Shown piece after piece: positions 8,801 through 15,747 of a stretch of 34,432 nt of DNA. The stretch's first letter is position 1, and each line of letters starts with the position of its first letter. The translations under genes were made by a program, and so were the position numbers. The stretch spans positions 1-34,432 of the forward strand of contig JAUVCD010000006.1 in NCBI GenBank assembly GCA_030590865.1, given 5' to 3'. The stretch comes from Myxococcales bacterium (lineage in GTDB: Bacteria > Myxococcota_A > Polyangia > Polyangiales > Polyangiaceae). The notes beneath the pieces were generated by a model. It searched no databases. It was given only the letters and a program-made list of their open reading frames with translations, and had not been told where the DNA came from.

Positions 8801-9601
8801 TCAGCGCACCACCGTCCAGCAATGGTCGAGATTGCTCACGGCCAGCTCCATCAGGAACGGTGGCGGCTCTTCCTCTTGTTCGTCGTCGGTGGCGATGATC
8901 CCATGCAGCACGGGCATCCCCTGTCGCCCCACCACCAGCACGATGCGGCCATCGGCGGCCGGGACGAGCGATACGACGCCGTAGTCGATGGGCGCCACCT
9001 CCCAGCCATCAGCAGCGAAAAAGGGCTCGAGATGCTCACGAAGCTTCTGCTCGAGCAAATCGGGCGGCACGTCGAGAGCCTGGCCGAGCTCGGCGAGCTG
9101 CAGGCTCAACAGCGCGACCAGCGCGTCGGGATCGCGGTCTACCAGTGCCTGACGACACTTGCCCACCAAGAGCTCGATGGCCACTCGCTGCCCGGGATCG
9201 AAGGGAATGGCATCTTGCCAGGCCCAGCGCCCGAAGGCCTGGTGGCTCGGCACCTCGAAGAGATGGCTGAGCACGATGGTCATGCCGTCCTTGTCGAGCT
9301 TGTGCTCGTCTGGGTTCCATTCGAATCGAACCAGGTAGCTGTCGTCGTCTCGCTCTACGCCGTGAGGGGTGCGGAACACGTCGGCCTTGAAGCTGGCCGT
9401 GACGGGCAGCCGCTCGCCATCCCGTGCCGGTCCGAGCCGGATCCGGAGCTCGTTGGTCCCTTCGACGATCCACGGGTTGAGCTTGAGGCTGGCGATGCAT
9501 GGCTCCTCGTCGGCGGGCATGAACGCCGGGTAGCCGTTGAGCAGCACCAACGATCGCAGCTCTTCGGTGTGCACGTCGAGTCCCCAAACCAGATCGTTCA
9601 T
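8801..9601 (-). CDS. Hypothetical protein between DUF4150 and DUF2169 genes
   Basis: 266 residues, not recognised. No signal peptide or membrane helix. The first ~135 residues look beta-rich ('LNGYPAFMPADEE', 'LKLNPWIVEGTNELRIRLG', 'YLVRFEWNPDEHKL') and could be an Ig-like sandwich. From about 140 the pattern is helix, helix, then strands ending 'VSNLDHCWTVVR', which resembles the end of NTF2-like folds (W-x-I-V-R); this is a weak inference. It is only 14 bp downstream of the PAAR-like gene and 13 bp upstream of DUF2169 protein 1, so it is probably translated with them. Possible roles are chaperone or adaptor for the PAAR-like protein, or an immunity protein if that protein's C-terminus is toxic. 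No strong Shine-Dalgarno sequence was seen; the ATG was chosen because it fits the spacing. Confidence 0.55.
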   Translation of the reverse strand: MNDLVWGLDVHTEELRSLVLLNGYPAFMPADEEPCIASLKLNPWIVEGTNELRIRLGPARDGERLPVTASFKADVFRTPHGVERDDDSYLVRFEWNPDEHKLDKDGMTIVLSHLFEVPSHQAFGRWAWQDAIPFDPGQRVAIELLVGKCRQALVDRDPDALVALLSLQLAELGQALDVPPDLLEQKLREHLEPFFAADGWEVAPIDYGVVSLVPAADGRIVLVVGRQGMPVLHGIIATDDEQEEEPPPFLMELAVSNLDHCWTVVR

Positions 9602-9615
9602 GGTTCCGATTCTCT

Positions 9616-11157
9616 CTACGAGAGCAGGGCGGTGAGATCGATGAAAGGCGGGGGGTCACCAAGGATCTTCTTCTTCTCGACGATCGTGGCGCGCTTCTCG
9701 TACTCCCAGAAGGAACAGATCTTGGCCTTGACGAAGCCCTGGGCTTCGACCGTCAAGTTGATCTGGATGCCAGGAGCGTCACCCCTCTTCTTGGCTGTGC
9801 CGCTCAGCACCCCCTTGCCGAAAATGCCGAGCTGCACCCCGCCGATCTCCTTCCCCGCCATCTCGGCCTTGAATGACACGGTGATTTTGAAGTAGCCCGA
9901 CGTCTCGCATTGCAGCTGAGGCGCGGCGGACGTGTCGCGCGTGATGTCGACGGTCAGGCGGCAGCCGCCCTCTAGGTCCAGGTACAGCCCGATGCCGATC
10001 TTGTCGAGCAGCCAGGCCATCGCCGGGTTGGGTAGCAGAGGGAACTGCCCGTTGACGGCGAGCAGGGGCCAGCCACCGCCTTTGATCGAGTATTTGTAGA
10101 AGGCGATGGTCGGGTCCGAGTCCTCCTTCCACTCGCCTTGGAATATGAGCGACAAGACCGGACCTTTGACCGAGATCTTGGCCGTAGTGGCCTTATTGAG
10201 AACGAGCTCAGCCCCCTTCACGAGTGCTGTGACCTCGTCGGGGATCTTGAGCGTGATCCTTTCAAAGTCGTCGGGGTAGGTCTTGAGGGTGAAGCTCTTG
10301 GTGTTGTCCCCGGCTTGGAAGGTGACGTTGGTGCTGCGGGCCGCACAGTCGCCGATCCAGCCATGGCCGAGGGACCAGTGCGTGGCGGTGAAGGATGTGC
10401 TCACGGCGGTGGCGTCGTGCTTGTGGTTCCCGCTCGCCTTCCACTTGGCCACCTTGCCCTTAGCGCAGATGCCTTCGATCTCGCCTGTGCAGGTGATGGT
10501 CTCGCTGCCTTTGGGCACGATCTCCAGGGTGCCCGAGTTGTCGAGGCCACGGCCGTCCGAGTCTTCCAGGCGCGCAGAGACGATGGAGCAGTCTTCCTCT
10601 CCTTCGCCGTCGCCATCGGTCTCCTTGCCGGTCTGGTCGGCACCTGTCTTGTCTGCACCGTCGGGGTCTTCGCTGCCGTCGGGGTTGTCGTTCTTGTTCT
10701 TGCGCAGCGCCGCCAGGGCATCGTTCGCGGCCTTGAGGGCGGCCGCGGAGGCTGCGGCGGCCTCAACCGCAGGCATCACGATGCCTTCGCAATTGCCGCT
10801 GTTCTGGATCGTCGTATCGTCCATCCGGACGACGCCGCCATTTTCGAATATCACGTCTGGTGAAAAGCTCGTGGGCTGGCACCAGCCTCGGTAGGTGCCC
10901 GAGTCGACGCCGCCCTTGGTGCCGTCATGCTCTGGGTTGGTGTCTGGATCGAGCTGGCCGTTCGCGGTCCAGACCGGCTGTCCCGCTATCATGACCGTCG
11001 CCGTCTGGCCCGTGCCCAGGTTCTCGAGCGGGGCGTCGTTGGGCGGCTCGATGACCTCGTCATCCTTCGTCTCGCATGGGTCGGCATCGGCATGCGCCGT
11101 GTCTGGCGTGCCCTTGGTGCAGACCGAGCGGCCATTGGCGTAGACGGTGTAACTCAT
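9616..11157 (-). CDS. DUF4150 (PAAR-like) protein with large C-terminal domain
   Basis: 513 residues from ATG 11157. The N-terminus 'MSYTVYANGRSVCTKGTP' and the following 'QPVWTANG', 'GGVDSGTYRGWCQPTSFSPD' and 'GNCEGIVMP' fit DUF4150, a PAAR-like tip domain that caps the VgrG spike. After an Ala-rich helix (about 128-150) comes an acidic Asp/Gly linker (about 155-190), then ~320 residues of beta-rich sequence with several Cys that I do not recognise ('SLGHGWIGDC', 'GYFKITVSFKAEM', 'ICSFWEYEK'). PAAR-like proteins with long C-termini often carry an effector, so this is a cargo candidate. A longer reading with 28 more residues is possible but starts inside the previous gene's end region without the DUF4150 N-terminal signature. 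It follows VgrG1 by 40 bp, as expected for a cognate tip. Confidence 0.75.
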   Translation of the reverse strand: MSYTVYANGRSVCTKGTPDTAHADADPCETKDDEVIEPPNDAPLENLGTGQTATVMIAGQPVWTANGQLDPDTNPEHDGTKGGVDSGTYRGWCQPTSFSPDVIFENGGVVRMDDTTIQNSGNCEGIVMPAVEAAAASAAALKAANDALAALRKNKNDNPDGSEDPDGADKTGADQTGKETDGDGEGEEDCSIVSARLEDSDGRGLDNSGTLEIVPKGSETITCTGEIEGICAKGKVAKWKASGNHKHDATAVSTSFTATHWSLGHGWIGDCAARSTNVTFQAGDNTKSFTLKTYPDDFERITLKIPDEVTALVKGAELVLNKATTAKISVKGPVLSLIFQGEWKEDSDPTIAFYKYSIKGGGWPLLAVNGQFPLLPNPAMAWLLDKIGIGLYLDLEGGCRLTVDITRDTSAAPQLQCETSGYFKITVSFKAEMAGKEIGGVQLGIFGKGVLSGTAKKRGDAPGIQINLTVEAQGFVKAKICSFWEYEKRATIVEKKKILGDPPPFIDLTALLS

Positions 11158-11197
11158 GAGGAATCGTTGTGGTCGTTGAGGTTCAAAACAGTGCGGC

Positions 11198-13450
11198 TCA
11201 GGGGTTGAGATGGGCCAACGGGGGGAGCAGAGCGGCGGCACCGCCGCCGTCGAGGGTGATGGTCCCTGACTTGATGGAGATCTGGCTACCTTCGAGGGTC
11301 AGCGCCGAGCCGCCAACCATGAAGACGACCTTGGCGGTGCCGGTGTAAGTCGAGGCGCCGGCGCTCGATACGGTGACCGCGCTCACCCCTTCGATGAGCA
11401 CTTTGTCGTCACCAGTGAGGGACATCGAGCCGCCGACCGTGGTGGTGCGAACACCATCGACCCGGAGCGAGAGCACGGCGCCAGCGTCGCGCGAGCACAG
11501 CCCGCCGATGGTCTCCACCCTTTTGGTTTTGGCGCTCTCGTTCTTGTCCTTGCGGGCCAGTTCCACCAGAGCGCCGCCCACGGTCAGGGTGTGGATGTGC
11601 TCCGAGTCGGTCGTATTTCCCTTGAGAGACTGCTCCATGTCGAGGCCCCCAACGAGCTCGATGAGCACACCGGTGGTGACCGTGTCGTAGTTCGCGATTC
11701 GGCGGTAGTGCAGTCCCCCGATGGTGACGTAACGGCTGCCGCTCACGTCGTTGGAGGTGTCGCTGGCCACCTTGGTGGTCTGAGAGCCGCCGATGGCGGT
11801 GCTCTGGTCACCTTGCACGGTCAGGGCGGCGTCCTTGCCCACGACAGCGGCGCTGTTGCTGCCGACGCTGAGGGTCTCGTTGCCGCCGATCCAGTTCGAC
11901 TCGGTGTTGAGGACTTCCTCCTGGTAGTCATTGGCCACGTTGACGTTCTGGTCCTTCTCGGCCTGCAGCGTGACCATTTCGTTGCCGGCCGAGTCGTCGA
12001 AGCGGATCTGGTTGTAGCCGTCGCGGCCCGGTGAGTTGAGCGACTGGAGCGCCGAGCAGGTCTTGCCCGCCGGGAGCGGCTCGGGGAAGGCATCGTCGCC
12101 GTTGTACAGCCGGCCCAAAACCACCGGCCGGTCGGGGTCACCCTCCAGGAAGTTGACCATGACCTCCCAACCAACCCGGGGGATGGCCGAGGAGTGGCCG
12201 GTGTTGTCCTGCAAGACGGGGATCCAATAGGAGACGGTGTCGTCGATGGGCTGCAACCGATCCCAGGGGAAGCGCACCTTCACTCGACCCATCTCGTCGC
12301 AGTGGATGTCGCTGCCTTCCGGTCCGGTCACGAAGCCGGTCAGGGGGGTGGTCAACATCGGCGACGGCGTGACGCGCTCGGGCCGATAGGTGATCGTCTC
12401 GGGCAGGGCCCAGAAGTCGAGCTCCAGCGAGTCGTCGTCCTGATGCCAGCGATGACGCAGCTTTCGGATGGCGTAGCCAGCGGCGTCGACGCCGACCGGG
12501 GCACCGGAGAGCTCGAAGCGCGCTCCAGGCTTGAACCGGACGCAGTCCGTTCTGCCTTCGATGGTCGAGCTCTTGCAGGCGAAGGCCTCGCTCATCAGCC
12601 CAGCCTTGCGTTGGCCTTCCGACGGCACGGCGTACTTGCCGGGATAGTCGTAATACTCGACGCTACCGGTAGTCGGTCCCTCGGCCTGAACATCCATGTC
12701 GAGGCTCGGCTTGTCGGCGTTGAAGTCTCGCAGACTCACCGTGCTGACCGACAGCTCTTGCCGTGGCCCCACGGCGCTGACTCGCTCGTGATCCACGCCG
12801 AGCCCGTGGGCTGCGGCAAAGGGGACGACCGAGTCGGCGACGATGGGGTCGTAAGCGCCTACGTGGTCACAACAGACGACGATTGGGGGGTTGTCGTCCT
12901 CCTCGTCCAGATCACTCCAATCCGGGACGAAGTAGAAGATGCCTTCGTCTTCCAGCAGCCGGTGAATGAAATCGAGGTCGCTCTCGCCGAACTGGACGGT
13001 GTAGGGCCGGGTCACGTAGCTGTCCTGCAAACGCCATTCTGCTCGCCACTCGAAGGGGGCGAGGACTAGGTCTACGATCTCCGGCACCGTCTTGTCGCGG
13101 AAGATACGGCAGTCGGTGCGGTGACGCAGCAGCGCCAGGTGAGGCTCGACCACCAAGAACACCTCGGGCGTCTCCTCCAAGCTGGCCCCGACTTTGATTT
13201 CGGTGATCAAGCCGCGGAGCACCCGTTGCAGCGCTTTGCCGCGATGGAGGCCGATGAGCACCCCGCACCGGGACAGGCTGTCGGCGGTAAGGCTGTCCCC
13301 GCCTCGCTCCATGCGGAGCTGCAGCTCGAAGCGGAAGGGTGCGGACAGGCCCTCGGTGCCATGCAGCGCACGCACGGGCACGAGGCCGTCGGGCAGCCGC
13401 ACCCAATAGCGGGCTGGTTCCTTGGCGCTGCTGGTAGGTTGCTGGTCCAT
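11198..13450 (-). CDS. vgrG: VgrG spike protein 1
   Basis: 750 residues. The gp27-like part (1 to about 360) includes 'RIFRDKTVPEIVDLVL' (about 115-130) and 'FGESDLDFIHRLLEDEGIFY' (154-173), a hallmark of the VgrG/Phage GPD family. The gp5 OB-fold follows with 'DIHCDEMGRVKVRFPWDR' (381-398) and 'LEGDPDRPVVLGRLYNG' (435-451). The rest is a beta-helix needle of short VGG/IGG-containing repeats ending in Ala/Leu-rich sequence. VgrG trimers form the puncturing spike of T6SS and related contractile devices. The stop of VgrG2 lies 2 bp before this ATG, so translation is likely coupled. It is directly followed by the DUF4150 gene, its probable tip. No extra enzymatic domain is visible at the C-terminus. 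Confidence 0.93.
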   Translation of the reverse strand: MDQQPTSSAKEPARYWVRLPDGLVPVRALHGTEGLSAPFRFELQLRMERGGDSLTADSLSRCGVLIGLHRGKALQRVLRGLITEIKVGASLEETPEVFLVVEPHLALLRHRTDCRIFRDKTVPEIVDLVLAPFEWRAEWRLQDSYVTRPYTVQFGESDLDFIHRLLEDEGIFYFVPDWSDLDEEDDNPPIVVCCDHVGAYDPIVADSVVPFAAAHGLGVDHERVSAVGPRQELSVSTVSLRDFNADKPSLDMDVQAEGPTTGSVEYYDYPGKYAVPSEGQRKAGLMSEAFACKSSTIEGRTDCVRFKPGARFELSGAPVGVDAAGYAIRKLRHRWHQDDDSLELDFWALPETITYRPERVTPSPMLTTPLTGFVTGPEGSDIHCDEMGRVKVRFPWDRLQPIDDTVSYWIPVLQDNTGHSSAIPRVGWEVMVNFLEGDPDRPVVLGRLYNGDDAFPEPLPAGKTCSALQSLNSPGRDGYNQIRFDDSAGNEMVTLQAEKDQNVNVANDYQEEVLNTESNWIGGNETLSVGSNSAAVVGKDAALTVQGDQSTAIGGSQTTKVASDTSNDVSGSRYVTIGGLHYRRIANYDTVTTGVLIELVGGLDMEQSLKGNTTDSEHIHTLTVGGALVELARKDKNESAKTKRVETIGGLCSRDAGAVLSLRVDGVRTTTVGGSMSLTGDDKVLIEGVSAVTVSSAGASTYTGTAKVVFMVGGSALTLEGSQISIKSGTITLDGGGAAALLPPLAHLNP

Positions 13451-13452
13451 GG

Positions 13453-15687
13453 TCAGTTGAATTTCACCTTGCCGCCTGCCTCGGCGACGATGATGCCCCC
13501 CGTTTGGTCGAGCGCTGGTGCTTTGACGATCACCTCGCCAGCGGTGATGGTGATGCTGCTACCGCCGCTTACCAGCTCGAGCTTCGAGGTGCCCTCTACC
13601 AAGATCTCCTTGCCCGTCGCCTCGAGCGAGCCGACCACCGTGCAGTCCAAGGTGCTATCCGACTTGTCACTGTAGGTCTTGGTCTTGGCGGTCATCGTGG
13701 CGCCGACGGTCTCGGTATAGGCGCCGGTGACCGAGCCGGCTCGGTTGATGGCCGCCAGCTCGAACTTGGCGCCACCGATGGTCTGGTAGGCGCCCCAGCC
13801 GTTGACCACCTCGTTCATCTCATTCACCGAGCACTTGACCATGGCGCCGCCGACCAGCACGTTGGTGAGCGGTGAGGTCAGCGAGACGTCGCCGAGGCTC
13901 ACGTCGATGAGCGCGCCGCCGACCAACAGCTGGCGGACGTTGACCACGTGAGTGGATTCGGTCAAGCCGACCCACAGCTTGCGCAGTCCGCCGACGGACA
14001 GGTACTGATCGGCGCCGATCAGCTGCATGAGGGCGGCGCCGGTGCTCTGCTCGTCGTTTCCACCGACGGTCACCGACTGGTTGCCGACGACGTTCTCAGA
14101 GGCCGAGTTGCCTACGTCCGAGCTGGAGTTCACTCCGATCGACTTGGTGACGTCGTTGTGGACCGCCTCGGTCTTGGCGTCGTTGACCGTCACCTGCATG
14201 TTCTTGGACGCGTTCATGAACATCTCTTGAGAGCCCCAGATGTCTTCGTAGCGCAGCTCGTTGAACGAGCCGCCACCAGGGGTCGTGGCCGTCCGGTAGG
14301 TCACCCGCGTCATGGCCTCGGGCAGCGCATAGGTGGGGGGATGCTCGCCGTCGAAGATGCGCGCCACCACCACGGGCAGATCGACCGAGCCCTCTTCGCT
14401 GACGGTCAGGACATTCCAGCCCATACGCGGCAGGAGCACCGATTCGGCGGTGCCGCGCTGAATGACTCGCGCCCAGCGGCCGGCCTGGTCGTCCCACTGG
14501 CCCTGCCGGTCCCAGCGCTGCTGCACCCGCACGCGCCCACTGCTGTCCGGGTGGACCTCCTGCCCCGACGGACCCACGACCTGCGCCGTTTGCAGGCCGG
14601 CTTGCTTGGCTCGGGGTGTGTCTCGTGGCGGCCGAAAGGCAGTGGCCGCTGGAAGGCACTCGAAAGTGCACCGCAAGGGCCGGTCGGCCGCCCTGGCCTG
14701 GCCTCGACGGCGCTGCTCGATCTGCAGGGCCGACCGGGTGACGAAGTGCCGCCCATCGAGCCGGGTGAGCGAATGGCCTTGCAGATCGAAGATTCGACCC
14801 GGTACCAGCCGCACGCTGGGTCCGGCCCCACGGCGCACATCGCTGTGGGCCTGGGCCGCCTCGAGCTGGAGCTCCGCCCGGCGCTGGGCTGCTGCCGGAT
14901 CGGCCAGGCCGGCACCGCGCGCGGCGTACCACTCGCGCAGCCCCTCGCCGGTCGAGCCTTGGACCTTCAAGGCCGGCCGCTCGGGATCGAAGGAGTGGAT
15001 GGTGAACTTGCTCGGCGCGACCCTGATGGCGTCGCCGAAGAGCTCGACTCGCTCGCCGCTCGCCTGTTGGGCGCCGGCGTCTCGCTCGAAGGGGATGGGT
15101 GCCCCACCATGCAGCTCGGGAGCATCGGTCGAGTGGTCGGTGAGCACCAGTGCCGAGCCAGCTTGGTCGTGGTCGAACCAGTAGTAGATGCCTTCTTCCT
15201 CCAGCAGCCGGGAGACGAACTGCCAATCCGATTCCCGATACTGGGCCGTGTAGACGCGCTCATCATAGGAGCTGCCGACCTCCCACTGGGCATCGATCCC
15301 GCCGCGGCTCAGCACGTCAGAAACGATGTCGACCACCGTGGCGTCTTGGAATACCCGCGAGTCGCGACCTAGGGTCAGCCGATAGGCCGGCGGGCGCACG
15401 ACCAGGTTCAGCAGGCGATGCTCTTCGTCAGCGGCCAGCGCCGTCGCTTCGGTCACGATGCCCACGATGGGTCGGGAGGCACCGTGGCCATCTTGCAGCT
15501 CGATGCGAGCTTCGGCGTTGAGCAGCGCCGCGAGATCGGGCAGCTGCTCCGGGCAGACGCAGGACAGCTCGTAGCGATACAGCTCGGAGACGGCCTCGGT
15601 GCCCTCGAGGGCCACGACCTCGAATGACTCGCCGCCGACGGACAGCGAACAGGGCTCGCCCCCGACTTGACCGCTGGCTGGGCTCAT
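13453..15687 (-). CDS. vgrG: VgrG spike protein 2
   Basis: 744 residues. The family motif appears as 'RESDWQFVSRLLEEEGIYYW' (151-170), preceded by 'RVFQDATVVDIVSDVL' (111-126). The OB-fold part reads 'SSGRVRVQQRWDRQGQ' (382-397) and 'MGWNVLTVSEEGSVDLPVVV' (422-441), where the usual EGDPDRP is replaced by EGSVDLP. A beta-helix of VGG repeats forms the C-terminus and ends 'AGGKVKFN'. GGGAG (or GAGGGAG) lies about 8 nt upstream of the ATG. It differs clearly from VgrG1 and VgrG3, so the three are diverged paralogues rather than a recent duplication. Heterotrimeric spikes or alternative spikes for different cargo are both possible. Confidence 0.92.
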   Translation of the reverse strand: MSPASGQVGGEPCSLSVGGESFEVVALEGTEAVSELYRYELSCVCPEQLPDLAALLNAEARIELQDGHGASRPIVGIVTEATALAADEEHRLLNLVVRPPAYRLTLGRDSRVFQDATVVDIVSDVLSRGGIDAQWEVGSSYDERVYTAQYRESDWQFVSRLLEEEGIYYWFDHDQAGSALVLTDHSTDAPELHGGAPIPFERDAGAQQASGERVELFGDAIRVAPSKFTIHSFDPERPALKVQGSTGEGLREWYAARGAGLADPAAAQRRAELQLEAAQAHSDVRRGAGPSVRLVPGRIFDLQGHSLTRLDGRHFVTRSALQIEQRRRGQARAADRPLRCTFECLPAATAFRPPRDTPRAKQAGLQTAQVVGPSGQEVHPDSSGRVRVQQRWDRQGQWDDQAGRWARVIQRGTAESVLLPRMGWNVLTVSEEGSVDLPVVVARIFDGEHPPTYALPEAMTRVTYRTATTPGGGSFNELRYEDIWGSQEMFMNASKNMQVTVNDAKTEAVHNDVTKSIGVNSSSDVGNSASENVVGNQSVTVGGNDEQSTGAALMQLIGADQYLSVGGLRKLWVGLTESTHVVNVRQLLVGGALIDVSLGDVSLTSPLTNVLVGGAMVKCSVNEMNEVVNGWGAYQTIGGAKFELAAINRAGSVTGAYTETVGATMTAKTKTYSDKSDSTLDCTVVGSLEATGKEILVEGTSKLELVSGGSSITITAGEVIVKAPALDQTGGIIVAEAGGKVKFN

Positions 15688-15747
15688 CGCTTGGTCTCCC
15701 TCGGGATGGGATGGGACTCGGCTGTGGGGTGGTGAATGGCCATGGGA

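Noticed and set aside
13948-15372. 474-aa plus-strand open frame opposite VgrG2
   Set aside because: Shadow of the VgrG2 frame; composition is the complement of VgrG codons.
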